Source of the DNA: Flavobacterium sp. SH_e
GTDB taxonomy: Bacteria > Bacteroidota > Bacteroidia > Flavobacteriales > Flavobacteriaceae
Reading direction: 5' to 3'
NCBI RefSeq assembly: GCF_025717045.1
Contig: NZ_JAOVZN010000006.1
Location: 1,089,488-1,153,487 of the forward strand
Length of the DNA stretch: 64,000 bases
This document shows positions 44,160 through 53,795 of the stretch, one piece after another. Every line of letters starts with the position of its first letter. The first letter of the stretch is position 1. The notes beneath the pieces were generated by a model that was not told where the DNA came from, searched no databases, and saw nothing but the letters and a program-made list of their open reading frames with translations. A program made the position numbers and the translations under genes.

Positions 44160-45491
44160 ATGAGGCTAGTAGTACTTGGAGGAGGAGAAAGCGGTGTAGG
44201 AACTGCAATCCTCGGTAAGAAACAAGGGTATGATGTTTTTGTATCCGATTTTGGAAAAATAAAAGAGAGTTACAAAGAAGTTCTTATCATTAATAAAATA
44301 ACTTGGGAGGAAGAACAGCATACAGAAGATTTAATTCTAAATGCAGATGTGGTGATGAAGAGCCCAGGAATTCCAGATAAATCTCCGATAGTTAAAAAGC
44401 TGGTTGCAGCAGGAGTAAAAGTAATTTCGGAAATTGAATTTGCGATTCCTTACACAGAAGCAATGACGATTGGGATTACGGGAAGTAATGGTAAAACAAC
44501 CACAACAATGCTGACACATCACTTGCTGAAATATGCAGGATTAAATGTAGGATTGGGTGGAAATATTGGAAAGAGCTTCGCGTGGCAAGTGGCTGAAAAT
44601 AAATTTGATGCCTACGTTCTTGAATTAAGCAGTTTTCAGTTAGACGGAATAATAAATTACAGGCCCGATATTGCGATAATAACCAATATTAGTCCGGACC
44701 ATTTAGATCGATATGAATATAAATATGAAAATTATATCAATTCGAAGTTCCGAATAACGATGAACCAGACTGAAAATGATTATCTGATTTATGATGCAGA
44801 TGATGTGGCAAGCACAGAATGGTTAAAAAAGAACAAAACAAAAGCAAAACTAATTCCTTTTTCATTGACGAAAAAATTTGATGAAGGGGCTTCTATAAAT
44901 AACAGCAAAATGGAAATAAAGATCAACCAAGAAGAGTTTACAATGGAGACAGAACACATTGCGTTAGAAGGAAAACATAATATGAAAAACGCCATGGCAG
45001 CAAGCTCTGTAGCTAAATTGATGCAAATTAGAAATGCAACGATTCGTGAAAGTCTATCTAATTTCCAAGGTGTTGAGCACCGTTTAGAAAAAGTATTAAA
45101 AATACAAAACGTTCAATATATCAACGATTCAAAAGCGACAAATGTAAACGCTACTTTCTTTGCTTTGGATAGTATGAATGCGCCAACAGTGTGGATTGTA
45201 GGAGGTGTTGATAAAGGAAACGATTACAACGAATTAATGTCGTTAGTACGTGAGAAAGTAAAGGCAATTATCTGTCTTGGAATCGATAATCGCAAAATTA
45301 TTGATGCTTTTGGAAACGTTGTTGATATTATGGTTGAAGTAAATAATATGAATGACGCAGTAAAAACTGCTCAAAGATTAACAGAAAAAGGCGATGTAGT
45401 TTTATTGTCTCCAGCCTGCGCAAGTTTCGATTTATTCGAAAACTACGAAGACCGTGGAAAACAATTCAAACAAGCAGTACACAACTTGTAG
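44160..45491 (+). CDS. murD: UDP-MurNAc-L-alanine:D-glutamate ligase MurD
   Basis: Adds D-Glu to UDP-MurNAc-Ala. 443 residues. N-terminal nucleotide-sugar domain VVLGGGESGVGTAILGKKQGYDVFVSD, SPGIP, ATP loop ITGSNGKTTTTML (about 103-115), ELSSFQLDGI, NISPDHLDRY, and the C-terminal INDSKATNVNATFFALD and LLSPACASFDLFENYEDRG. The length is normal. The ATG follows the mraY stop without a gap. Confidence 0.97.
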   Translation: MRLVVLGGGESGVGTAILGKKQGYDVFVSDFGKIKESYKEVLIINKITWEEEQHTEDLILNADVVMKSPGIPDKSPIVKKLVAAGVKVISEIEFAIPYTEAMTIGITGSNGKTTTTMLTHHLLKYAGLNVGLGGNIGKSFAWQVAENKFDAYVLELSSFQLDGIINYRPDIAIITNISPDHLDRYEYKYENYINSKFRITMNQTENDYLIYDADDVASTEWLKKNKTKAKLIPFSLTKKFDEGASINNSKMEIKINQEEFTMETEHIALEGKHNMKNAMAASSVAKLMQIRNATIRESLSNFQGVEHRLEKVLKIQNVQYINDSKATNVNATFFALDSMNAPTVWIVGGVDKGNDYNELMSLVREKVKAIICLGIDNRKIIDAFGNVVDIMVEVNNMNDAVKTAQRLTEKGDVVLLSPACASFDLFENYEDRGKQFKQAVHNL

Positions 45492-45503
45492 AAAAAGTTT
45501 AAT

Positions 45504-45540
45504 GTTTCAAGTATCACGTTCGACACCTGAAACTTGAAAC
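45504..45540. repeat. short palindrome between murD and ftsW
   Basis: Inverted repeat GTTTCAAGT (45504-45512) / ACTTGAAAC (45532-45540), followed by a further partial copy CCTGAAAC (45550-45557). No T-tail, so it is not an obvious terminator. Confidence 0.6.
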
Positions 45541-45565
45541 AAAATAAAACCTGAAACAAAAAATT

Positions 45566-46876
45566 ATGAAAGAACTAGTAAACAAACTAAAAGGAGATAG
45601 AGTAATATGGTCATTTGTGGCTTTATTGGCTTTGTTTTCGTTTATGCCTGTTTTTAGTGCGAGTAGTAATCTTGCCTATATCGGGCACGGAACAGGAAAT
45701 ACATTAGGGTATTTGGTAAAACACTTGGCACATATCTGTATTGGTTTTTTAATCATTTACTGGGTGCATAGAGTTCCGTATCATTATTTTAGAGCCATTT
45801 CTAAGATTGCGCTTCCAGTGGTTTGGATTTTATTGATCTATACACTTTTAAAAGGAACAGTAATCGCAGGAGCAAATGCAAGCCGTTGGATTCAGGTGCC
45901 TTTTATCGGAATCACGTTCCAGACTTCAACATTGGCAGCAATTGTTTTATTTATTTATGTGGCACGCTATTTATCTAAAACTAAAGAAGAAAATGAGCCT
46001 TTTCAAGCTTCATTAATTCAGCTTTGGATTCCAGTATTCATCACATTAGTATTGATTTTACCAGCGAATTTTTCAACTACAGCGCTAATCTTTTCGATGG
46101 TTTTAATGCTGACATTTATTGGAAAGTACCCATTAAAATATATTGCTTTTATCATTGGTTCAGGAATTGCGATGCTGGCGTTTTTTCTTTTGGTAGCAAA
46201 AGCCTTTCCAGATTCAAGATTCTTCAGCAGGGTTTCAACATGGGAAAGCCGTATTGCAAACTTTACGACAGACAAACCAGACGAAGATGACTATCAAATT
46301 GAGAAAGCAAAAATTGCAATTGCATCAGGAAAATTAGGAGGATTAGGTCCTGGAAAAAGTGTTCAGAAGAACTTTTTGCCACAATCTTCTTCCGATTTTA
46401 TTTATGCCATTATTGTTGAAGAATATGGTCTAGTAGGAGGAGTTTCTATTGTGATTCTTTATTTATTGCTTTTGTTCCGATTTGTAATTGCTTCTCATAA
46501 AGCACCTACTTTATTTGGAAAATTAGTCGTCGTTGGAGTAGGATTCCCGATGATATTTCAGGCAATGATCAATATGGCGGTTGCAGTAGAATTATTGCCA
46601 GTTACAGGACAGACACTTCCGTTGATAAGTAGTGGAGGAAGTTCGATTTGGATGACTTGCCTTGGACTCGGAATTATCATTAGTGTGACGAGAAAAGAAG
46701 ATGAAATAGCTGAAGACAAGCTCGAGCGAGAAAAACGCAAAGAAGCTTTACAGCGATTAATAGATAAAGAATTGGCAGAAGAAGATTTGGTTGCAGATGA
46801 AATATACGAAGAAGAGCCAATGTATTCTATAGAAGACAATTCAAGAAACCCAATGAATGCGGTTTTAAACAAATAA
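45566..46876 (+). CDS. ftsW: septal peptidoglycan glycosyltransferase FtsW (SEDS family)
   Basis: Polymerises lipid II at the septum together with FtsI. 436 residues, about ten transmembrane helices. SEDS landmarks: YHYFRAISKIALPVVWILL, NASRWIQVPFIGITFQTS, FITDKPDEDDYQIEKAKIAIASGKLGGLGPGKS-type loop, LPQSSSDFIYAIIVEEYGLVGG and LPVTGQTLPLISSGGSS. A charged cytosolic tail (about 385-436) is longer than in E. coli. A 74-base spacer with a short palindrome precedes it. Confidence 0.96.
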   Translation: MKELVNKLKGDRVIWSFVALLALFSFMPVFSASSNLAYIGHGTGNTLGYLVKHLAHICIGFLIIYWVHRVPYHYFRAISKIALPVVWILLIYTLLKGTVIAGANASRWIQVPFIGITFQTSTLAAIVLFIYVARYLSKTKEENEPFQASLIQLWIPVFITLVLILPANFSTTALIFSMVLMLTFIGKYPLKYIAFIIGSGIAMLAFFLLVAKAFPDSRFFSRVSTWESRIANFTTDKPDEDDYQIEKAKIAIASGKLGGLGPGKSVQKNFLPQSSSDFIYAIIVEEYGLVGGVSIVILYLLLLFRFVIASHKAPTLFGKLVVVGVGFPMIFQAMINMAVAVELLPVTGQTLPLISSGGSSIWMTCLGLGIIISVTRKEDEIAEDKLEREKRKEALQRLIDKELAEEDLVADEIYEEEPMYSIEDNSRNPMNAVLNK

Positions 46877-46921
46877 GATTAGAATATAAAAATTTTTTAA
46901 AAAGTTGTAATTTTTAGAAAG

Positions 46922-48013
46922 ATGACAAAGTATAAATTCATACTTAGCGGAGGAGGAACAGGTGGGCATATCTATCCTGCGATTGCAATTGCAAACGAAT
47001 TAAAATTACAATTTCCTGATGCAGAATTTCTTTTTGTTGGAGCAAAGGATAAAATGGAAATGCAAAAAGTCCCTCAAGCAGGTTACGAAATAAAAGGTCT
47101 TTGGATTGCAGGTTTACAGCGAAAATTGACTTTACAAAACTTAATGTTTCCGTTAAAATTGGCAAGCAGTTTATTGGAATCAAAAAGAATAATTAAAAAA
47201 TTCAAGCCAAATGTAGTAATTGGTACTGGCGGATTTGCCAGCGGTCCTTTATTGCAAGCAGCAGGATCAGCAGGAATTCCGACCGTTGTTCAAGAACAGA
47301 ATTCTTATCCTGGAATAACAAATAAATTGCTGAGCAAAAAGGCAAATGCAATTTGTGTAGCGTATCAAAATTTAGAGCGCTTTTTTCCAGAAGAGAAAAT
47401 TGTTTTAACTGGAAATCCAGTCCGTCAGGATTTAATTGATATCGAAAGTAAACGTGACGAAGCAATTGCTTTCTATGGTTTAGATCCGAATAAGAAAACA
47501 TTGCTGGTTTTAGGAGGAAGTTTAGGCGCAAGAAGAATTAATCAGTTAATCGAAAAAGAACTGCAAAATTTTCTTTCTCAAGACGTGCAAGTAATCTGGC
47601 AATGCGGGAAGTTATATTTTGAAGAATATAAAAGATACAATCAGCCAAATGTGAAAGTGGTTGATTTTATTGAAAGAATGGATTTTGTTTATGCAGCATC
47701 AGATGTCATAATTTCACGTGCAGGCGCTTCGTCGGTGTCAGAATTATGCATTGTCGGAAAACCAGTGATTTTTATTCCGTCGCCTAATGTAGCTGAGGAT
47801 CACCAAACTAAAAATGCGCAGGCAATTGTAGATGAAAAAGGTGCTATTTTGTTGAAAGAATCTGAGCTTGACAGTCAGTTTAGCATTGTTTTTGAAGCGC
47901 TGCTGAAAGATTCTGGAAAACAGAAACAGTTAAGTGATAATATTAAAAAACTGGCCAAACCAAGAGCGACACAAGATATTGTTGCAGAAATTGTGAAGTT
48001 AATTAAAAAGTAA
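46922..48013 (+). CDS. murG: UDP-GlcNAc:lipid I GlcNAc transferase MurG
   Basis: Converts lipid I to lipid II on the cytosolic face of the membrane. 363 residues. GGGTGGHIYPAIAIANEL at the N-terminus, VIGTGGFASGPLLQAA, VVQEQNSYPGITNKLLSK, LTGNPVRQDLI, LVLGGSLGARRIN and ISRAGASSVSELCIVGKPVIFIPSP: the complete set of GT28 motifs. It lies 45 bases behind ftsW. Confidence 0.97.
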   Translation: MTKYKFILSGGGTGGHIYPAIAIANELKLQFPDAEFLFVGAKDKMEMQKVPQAGYEIKGLWIAGLQRKLTLQNLMFPLKLASSLLESKRIIKKFKPNVVIGTGGFASGPLLQAAGSAGIPTVVQEQNSYPGITNKLLSKKANAICVAYQNLERFFPEEKIVLTGNPVRQDLIDIESKRDEAIAFYGLDPNKKTLLVLGGSLGARRINQLIEKELQNFLSQDVQVIWQCGKLYFEEYKRYNQPNVKVVDFIERMDFVYAASDVIISRAGASSVSELCIVGKPVIFIPSPNVAEDHQTKNAQAIVDEKGAILLKESELDSQFSIVFEALLKDSGKQKQLSDNIKKLAKPRATQDIVAEIVKLIKK

Positions 48014-48015
48014 AA

Positions 48016-48040
48016 TATAGGCGAAGGCTTAAAGCCTATA
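48016..48040. repeat. short palindrome between murG and murC
   Basis: Inverted repeat TATAGGC (48016-48022) / GCCTATA (48034-48040), followed by GCTTAATGCTTAAAGC. The short spacers of this cluster repeatedly hold such elements. Confidence 0.55.
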
Positions 48041-48064
48041 GCTTAATGCTTAAAGCAAATAAAA

Positions 48065-49414
48065 ATGAATTTAAATCAAATACAAAACGTTTATTTTATT
48101 GGTATCGGAGGTATCGGAATGAGTGCCCTGGCTCGTTATTTCAAGTTTATTGGAAAAAATGTTTCAGGCTACGATAAAACACCTTCTATGCTAACTAATG
48201 AATTGATTGAAAGTGGTATAGATATTCATTTTGAAGACAATATAAATTTAATTCCAAGTGATTATTATGTAGAGAATACATTGGTGATTTATACGCCAGC
48301 GGTTCCTAAAACACATTCAGAGTGGAATTATTTTATTGAAAGGCATTACGAAGTTAAAAAGCGTGCTGAAGTTCTTGGAATTATAAGTAGAGATACTTTC
48401 TGTTTTGCAGTTGCTGGAACGCACGGAAAAACTACTACATCTAGTATTTTGGGACATATTTTGTTTCAAAGCGGTGCAGATGTAACTGCTTTTATCGGAG
48501 GAATTGTAGAGAATTACAATTCTAACTTAATAGGAAGCGGAAAAACGGTAACAGTTGTTGAAGCAGACGAATTTGACAGATCGTTTTTGCATTTGCGTCC
48601 AGACATTGCATGTGTGACTTCTATGGATGCAGATCACTTGGATATCTATGGAACTAGCGACGCAATTCAAGCTTCTTTTAGAGAATTTGCTGCCAAAGTA
48701 GAAGATAAAAATAATCTTTTTATAACCAAAGAATTGCCTTTAGATGGCGTTCAATGTGCTATAAATGAAGATGCTGTATATAAGGCTTATAATGTTCGAA
48801 TAGAAGATGGCGCTTATGTTTTTGACGTGCAAACGCCGTCAGAAATCATGAAGGATTTACGTTTCGGACTGCCTGGAAAACACAATTTAATGAATGGATT
48901 GATGGCTATTGCGATGGCTAAAACTTTCGGCACCCCGACCGATTCCATTGCAAAAGCCATTGCTTCATTCAACGGAATCAGAAGACGTTTTTCGTATCAG
49001 ATTAAGAGCGAAAATTTAGTATATATTGATGATTATGCACATCATCCAACAGAAATAAATGCTGTTCATCAGGCAGTTAGAGAATTGTATCCAGGACGCA
49101 AAGTTTTGGCAATTTTCCAACCACATTTATTCAGTAGAACGAGAGATTTTGTTGACGGATTTGCAGAAAGCTTATCGCAGTTTGATGAAGTGTTTTTGAT
49201 GGATATTTACCCTGCTAGAGAGCTTCCGATGGAAGGAGTGACTTCTGAGTGGCTTTTGGGTAAAATGACCAATACGAACAAGAAAATTGTTGCAAAAGAA
49301 GATTTATTAGGTGAAATCAAAGCCAGTGATGCACCTATTATTGTGACAATCGGAGCTGGTGATCTGGGAGAAATGGTTCCTTCAATTAAAAAGGTTTTAA
49401 ATGAAAATATTTAA
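48065..49414 (+). CDS. murC: UDP-MurNAc:L-alanine ligase MurC
   Basis: First Mur ligase step. 449 residues. N-terminal Rossmann motif FIGIGGIGMSALARYF (11-26), ATP loop AVAGTHGKTTTSSILG (115-130), EADEFDRSFLHL, SMDADHLDIYGT, GKHNLMNGLMAIA, RRFSYQIK and YIDDYAHHPTEI, then ALFQPHLFSRTRDF-like text (AIFQPHLFSRTRDFVDGFAE) and TIGAGDLGEM. It overlaps ftsQ by 14 bases. Confidence 0.97.
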   Translation: MNLNQIQNVYFIGIGGIGMSALARYFKFIGKNVSGYDKTPSMLTNELIESGIDIHFEDNINLIPSDYYVENTLVIYTPAVPKTHSEWNYFIERHYEVKKRAEVLGIISRDTFCFAVAGTHGKTTTSSILGHILFQSGADVTAFIGGIVENYNSNLIGSGKTVTVVEADEFDRSFLHLRPDIACVTSMDADHLDIYGTSDAIQASFREFAAKVEDKNNLFITKELPLDGVQCAINEDAVYKAYNVRIEDGAYVFDVQTPSEIMKDLRFGLPGKHNLMNGLMAIAMAKTFGTPTDSIAKAIASFNGIRRRFSYQIKSENLVYIDDYAHHPTEINAVHQAVRELYPGRKVLAIFQPHLFSRTRDFVDGFAESLSQFDEVFLMDIYPARELPMEGVTSEWLLGKMTNTNKKIVAKEDLLGEIKASDAPIIVTIGAGDLGEMVPSIKKVLNENI

Positions 49415-50123
49415 TTGGACAAATATCAGATTAGTACTTATTTTCGGACTGGTTTTGTTTTTATATTCTTTCGCGCAACATCGAAATGGCGATCGAAAAT
49501 TGAAAAAATCGATGGTCGTTTTTGTAGGAGAAAATACGCTTTTTGTGAAGCCGGAGACGGTTAATAAATTGTTGATAGAAAATAAAAGAGACGCTTCCAG
49601 TATTAGAAAAGATGAAGTAGATTTGAATAAGATAGAGAAAACCCTCGATACGCAAGACATGATTGAGAAGTCAAATGTTTTTGTAAGTATCGATGGAGTT
49701 CTAAAAGCAGTAGTAAAACAGAAGACGCCCATAGCAAGAGTTTATGATGGCGGCGCTTCTTTTTATATTGACTATGAGGGTAATAAAATGCCCTTATCGG
49801 ACAATTTCACTGCGCGAGTTCCTCTTGTTTCAGGGGCAATAAATGAAAAAAATAACGAAGATTTAGCAGTTTTATTTCGCACAATTTATGACGATGCGTT
49901 TTTGAAAAAAAACATCATTGCTATAGAGATTATGCCGAATGGAAGCTTAAAAATGTTTAATCGTAACTATGATTACTTCATAGATTTTGGAAGAACGATG
50001 AATGTTGATAAGAAATTTAGAAACTATAAAGCCTTCTTTCAAAAAGCGGTTTTAGATAGTTCGTTATACAAATACAAAAAAATTGACCTTAGGTTTACGG
50101 AACAAGTAGTTTGCACTAAATAA
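49401..50123 (+). CDS. ftsQ: cell division protein FtsQ
   Basis: 240 residues: short basic N-terminus, one membrane anchor (about 8-25, IRLVLIFGLVLFLYSFAQ), then a periplasmic POTRA-like region (VFVGENTLFVKPETVNKLLIEN...LNKIEKTLDTQDMIEKSNVFVSIDGVLKAVVKQKTPIARVY) and a beta domain ending SLYKYKKIDLRFTEQVVC. The sequence is weakly conserved; position between murC and ftsA, size and topology make the call. FtsQ recruits FtsL and FtsW/FtsI to the Z-ring. It starts inside the end of murC. Confidence 0.9.
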   Translation: MKIFNWTNIRLVLIFGLVLFLYSFAQHRNGDRKLKKSMVVFVGENTLFVKPETVNKLLIENKRDASSIRKDEVDLNKIEKTLDTQDMIEKSNVFVSIDGVLKAVVKQKTPIARVYDGGASFYIDYEGNKMPLSDNFTARVPLVSGAINEKNNEDLAVLFRTIYDDAFLKKNIIAIEIMPNGSLKMFNRNYDYFIDFGRTMNVDKKFRNYKAFFQKAVLDSSLYKYKKIDLRFTEQVVCTK

Positions 50124-50129
50124 TAGAAA

Positions 50130-51539
50130 ATGGAAAAAGATAACATTGCAGTAGGTCTAGATATTGGAACAACCAAAATCGTTGCCATGATTGGCAAAAA
50201 AAATGAATATGGTAAGTTGGAGATTTTGGGCATTGGCAAATCCAAAAGTTTGGGTGTTGCCAGAGGAGTAGTAAACAACATTACGCAGACTATTCAGTCT
50301 ATACAGCAGGCTATAGTTGAAGCAGAAAATAATTCAGGATACAAAATCAAAGATGTGGTTGTGGGTATTGCCGGACAGCACATCAGAAGTATTCAGCATA
50401 CAGATTACATCAGCAGAAATAATCCTGAAGAAGTAATTGGCGAAAAAGATATTCAGCTCCTAATCGATCAGGTAAACAAACTGGCGATGTTACCGGGAGA
50501 AGAAATAATTCACGTTTTACCGCAAGAATTTAAAATCGACGGACAATCTGAAATTAAAGAACCAATCGGAATGTATGGCGGAAGATTAGAATCTAGTTTT
50601 CACGTTGTAGTTGGACAGGCATCTTCAATCAGAAATGTTGGAAGATGTATTCAGAGTTCAGGAATAGAATTGTCTGGATTGACTTTGGAGCCATTAGCTT
50701 CTGCAGATGCCGTTTTAAGTCAAGAAGAAAAAGAAGCTGGTGTTGCACTTATCGATATTGGTGGGGGAACAACAGATTTAGCCATTTTCAAAGATGGTAT
50801 TATTCGTCACACAGCGGTAATTCCTTTTGGAGGAAATGTAATTACAGACGATATAAAAGAAGGATGTTCGATTATCGAAAAACAAGCTGAGCTTCTAAAA
50901 ATAAAATTTGGATCTGCTTGGCCGGGTGAAAATAAAGACAACGAGATTGTTTCTATTCCTGGTTTAAGAGGAAGAGAACCAAAAGAAATTTCGCTTAAAA
51001 ATTTATCTAAAATTATCCATGCTAGAGTTGTGGAAATTGTAGAACAGGTTTTTGCAGAAATTAAAGCTTATGGTCACGAAGATCCTCGTAAAAAGCTAAT
51101 CGCTGGAATTGTATTAACAGGCGGTGGTGCACAATTAAAGCACATTAAACAACTTGTAGAATATATTACAGGAATGGATACGAGAATTGGATATCCAAAT
51201 GAGCATTTAGCAGGAAATTCGGGAGAAGAAATTTCTAGTCCATTGTTTGCAACGGCTGTTGGATTAGTAATGAACAGTATTGAAAACAGTTCGCAAAGTG
51301 CTGTGAGAATGGAATTGGTTAATGAGCAGCCAAAAGTGGTTTATAGAAATCCTCCTACTCAGCCAATACAGCGATACGAAGTAGAAGAAAACTACGTTGA
51401 GAAAGTAGAAACTATCGAAGAATCTAGAGAAACCGTAAGTCAAAAGGCGAAAGACGAATCTACTGAAACTAAAATAAGAAGATCATTTTTTGATCGATAT
51501 GTCGATAAAATCAAAGAATTTTTAGACAACGCAGAATAA
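50130..51539 (+). CDS. ftsA: cell division protein FtsA
   Basis: Actin-like ATPase that ties the Z-ring to the membrane. 469 residues. VGLDIGTTKIVAMIG (phosphate 1), the SHS2-type 1C insert (VVVGIAGQHIRSIQHTDYISR), LIDIGGGTTDLAIFKDG (phosphate 2), GIVLTGGGAQLKHIKQL (adenosine motif). A variable linker leads to a C-terminal amphipathic helix (RSFFDRYVDKIKEFLDN), the membrane-targeting sequence. It starts six bases behind ftsQ. As the only standard FtsZ anchor in this cluster, it is of interest next to the ZipA-like gene at 55.9 kb. Confidence 0.96.
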   Translation: MEKDNIAVGLDIGTTKIVAMIGKKNEYGKLEILGIGKSKSLGVARGVVNNITQTIQSIQQAIVEAENNSGYKIKDVVVGIAGQHIRSIQHTDYISRNNPEEVIGEKDIQLLIDQVNKLAMLPGEEIIHVLPQEFKIDGQSEIKEPIGMYGGRLESSFHVVVGQASSIRNVGRCIQSSGIELSGLTLEPLASADAVLSQEEKEAGVALIDIGGGTTDLAIFKDGIIRHTAVIPFGGNVITDDIKEGCSIIEKQAELLKIKFGSAWPGENKDNEIVSIPGLRGREPKEISLKNLSKIIHARVVEIVEQVFAEIKAYGHEDPRKKLIAGIVLTGGGAQLKHIKQLVEYITGMDTRIGYPNEHLAGNSGEEISSPLFATAVGLVMNSIENSSQSAVRMELVNEQPKVVYRNPPTQPIQRYEVEENYVEKVETIEESRETVSQKAKDESTETKIRRSFFDRYVDKIKEFLDNAE

Positions 51540-51618
51540 TAAAAGAGAAGGATTACTTTCTGGCCCCAAGTCAAGAAGTAAAAAATGTACTTAATAAGAA
51601 TTTCAAAAAACCAAAAAG

Positions 51619-53592
51619 ATGATGAGCAACTCAGAATTTGGAAGTATTTCATTTGATTTACCAAAAAATCAATCAAATGTAATCAAAGTAATAGGTGTAG
51701 GTGGAGGCGGAAGTAACGCAATCAACCATATGTTCAAACAAGGTATTAAAGGCGTAGATTTTATCGTTTGTAATACCGATTCGCAAGCGCTTCAAAATAG
51801 TTCAGTACCAAATAAAATCCAGTTAGGAGTTAATTTGACTGAAGGGTTAGGAGCAGGAGCAAACCCAGACGTTGGACAGCAGTCGGCTATCGAAAGTATT
51901 TCGGATATTGAAAAAATGTTGGATAGAAATACTAAGATGGTATTTATCACTGCTGGTATGGGTGGAGGAACTGGAACTGGTGCAGCTCCGGTAATTGCTC
52001 AATTAGCAAAAGAAAGAGAAATATTAACAGTTGGTATCGTGACAATTCCTTTTCAGTTTGAAGGGAAAGTTCGTCAGGAGCAAGCTATTATTGGAATTGA
52101 GAAATTGCGTAAGCAAGTCGATTCTTTAATTGTAATCAACAACAACAAATTAAGAGAAGTATACGGAAATCTTGGTTTTAAAGCTGGATTCTCTAAAGCG
52201 GATGAAGTTTTGGCAACAGCCTCTAGAGGTATTGCTGAAGTAATTACGCACCACTATACTCAAAATATCGATTTACGTGACGCGAAAACTGTTTTGGCTA
52301 ACAGTGGAACTGCGATCATGGGATCTTCTGTGGCAACAGGTGAAAATAGAGCAAAAGATGCTATCGTTTCTGCTTTAGATTCTCCATTGTTAAACGACAA
52401 CAAAATTACAGGTGCCAAAAACGTATTGTTGCTTATCGTTTCTGGAACTAATGAGATTACTCTTGATGAAATTGGAGAAATCAATGATCACATTCAAGCT
52501 GAAGCTGGCTACAACGCAAATATTATCATGGGAGTTGGTGAAGACGAAACTCTTGGTGAAGCAATTGCTGTAACGATTATTGCTACAGGTTTTGATGTAG
52601 AACAACAAAATGAAATTGTAAATACAGAGCCAAAGAAAATCATTCATACGTTAGAAGATGAGCAAAGAAGTGTTCATAATTTAACTAACAGACCGATTTC
52701 ATCATTTGATCTAACAGTGGATACGCCAACTGCAAAAGTTGAAGATAAAGTTGTTTTTGATTTAGTTGACGATGATGAAACATTTACTCCAACTGCTAAA
52801 GCTGTTGCTCCAGCAATCAATCAGGAAGAGTTAGTGGTGATGTCTGAGTTTATCAAAAATCTAGATGTAACTTTCGAAATCGTTTCTCCAATTACAGATA
52901 TCGATTTTACAATTTCTGCAGCTGAAACACCAGTAAAAGAAGTACAACAGCCGCCAGTTCAGCAGCAAAGAGTATTTGAAAGAGAAGAACAGACAACTTT
53001 CTCTTTTGATCTTCCTTTGTTTAAACAAGAGCCAGTAAAAAGAGAGCCAGTTGTTGAAGATAACAGAGTTTTGTTTGAATTAACTAATGAAACTCGTGAT
53101 ATTAAAGTAAATGATCCGGTTCAATTTGTTCCTGTAACTGAAGTTTCAGACAACGGAATTATTAAATATTCTCTAGAAGAATATATGGAAGTTGAAAACG
53201 ATTTATTGGCTTCTAAACCAGTTGAAAAAGTAGTTGAAGATACAATTCCAGAGGAATTAAACATTACGTTGAAACCAAGAGTTGATTTCGCTAGCCAACC
53301 AGATTTATCTACAACGTCTGAAGTTTCTCCATTAGAATTAACTATTGAAGAAACATTACGTTTAAGAGCTGAAGAAAGAAGAAAGAAACTAAAAGAGTTT
53401 AACTATAAATTCCATAATAATGTTTCTAGAATTGACGAGTTGGAAAAAGAGCCAGCTTACAAAAGATTAGGAATAGATTTGTCTAATTCTCAATCTAATA
53501 ATACAAATTCTAGAATTTCTGTTGGAACAGATAGTAACAACGATTTACAATTACGTTCAAACAATTCATTTTTGCACGATAACGTAGATTAA
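51619..53592 (+). CDS. ftsZ: cell division protein FtsZ with long C-terminal extension
   Basis: Tubulin-like GTPase that forms the Z-ring. 657 residues, compared with about 380 in E. coli. The GTPase domain (about 20-330) has VIGVGGGGSNAINHM, the tubulin signature GGGTGTGAAP (115-124), and RGIAEVITHHY and FKAGFSKADEVL. After about residue 335 comes an acidic, Val/Glu/Pro-rich, apparently disordered linker of almost 300 residues. It ends in SNNSFLHDNVD, which I take as the Bacteroidota version of the conserved C-terminal peptide that binds FtsA. The start may be either of two adjacent ATG codons. Last gene of the cluster, followed by a strong terminator. Confidence 0.97.
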   Translation: MMSNSEFGSISFDLPKNQSNVIKVIGVGGGGSNAINHMFKQGIKGVDFIVCNTDSQALQNSSVPNKIQLGVNLTEGLGAGANPDVGQQSAIESISDIEKMLDRNTKMVFITAGMGGGTGTGAAPVIAQLAKEREILTVGIVTIPFQFEGKVRQEQAIIGIEKLRKQVDSLIVINNNKLREVYGNLGFKAGFSKADEVLATASRGIAEVITHHYTQNIDLRDAKTVLANSGTAIMGSSVATGENRAKDAIVSALDSPLLNDNKITGAKNVLLLIVSGTNEITLDEIGEINDHIQAEAGYNANIIMGVGEDETLGEAIAVTIIATGFDVEQQNEIVNTEPKKIIHTLEDEQRSVHNLTNRPISSFDLTVDTPTAKVEDKVVFDLVDDDETFTPTAKAVAPAINQEELVVMSEFIKNLDVTFEIVSPITDIDFTISAAETPVKEVQQPPVQQQRVFEREEQTTFSFDLPLFKQEPVKREPVVEDNRVLFELTNETRDIKVNDPVQFVPVTEVSDNGIIKYSLEEYMEVENDLLASKPVEKVVEDTIPEELNITLKPRVDFASQPDLSTTSEVSPLELTIEETLRLRAEERRKKLKEFNYKFHNNVSRIDELEKEPAYKRLGIDLSNSQSNNTNSRISVGTDSNNDLQLRSNNSFLHDNVD

Positions 53593-53613
53593 TTTTAGAA
53601 TCATAATATTTGG

Positions 53614-53655
53614 TAACCCGAAAATTGGATTTAATTTTCGGGTTATTTTTTTTAT
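53614..53655 (+). terminator. terminator of the dcw operon
   Basis: Stem AACCCGAAAATT (53615-53626) / AATTTTCGGGTT (53633-53644), followed by a run of eight or more T. A -7-like TATCTTCG directly follows. Confidence 0.88.
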
Positions 53656-53711
53656 CTTCGCACAGAATTTCAAAATTTGACTTCCTAAATAGGTTTTTAA
53701 AGTGAATCTTA

Positions 53712-53737
53712 TTGTCAGTTCGAGCGGAGTCGAGAAC
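53712..53737. repeat. REP-like dispersed repeat relic
   Basis: TTGTCAGTTCGAG and CGGAGTCGAGAAC, a short sequence with the TCGAG/CTCGA symmetry of a dispersed palindrome that I associate with Flavobacterium intergenic regions. It is unlike its AT-rich surroundings. Confidence 0.45.
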
Positions 53738-53795
53738 AAATTCCAAATTAATATATCATTAATAGGCATTGGCTTATTTTAAATAAAACATAAAC

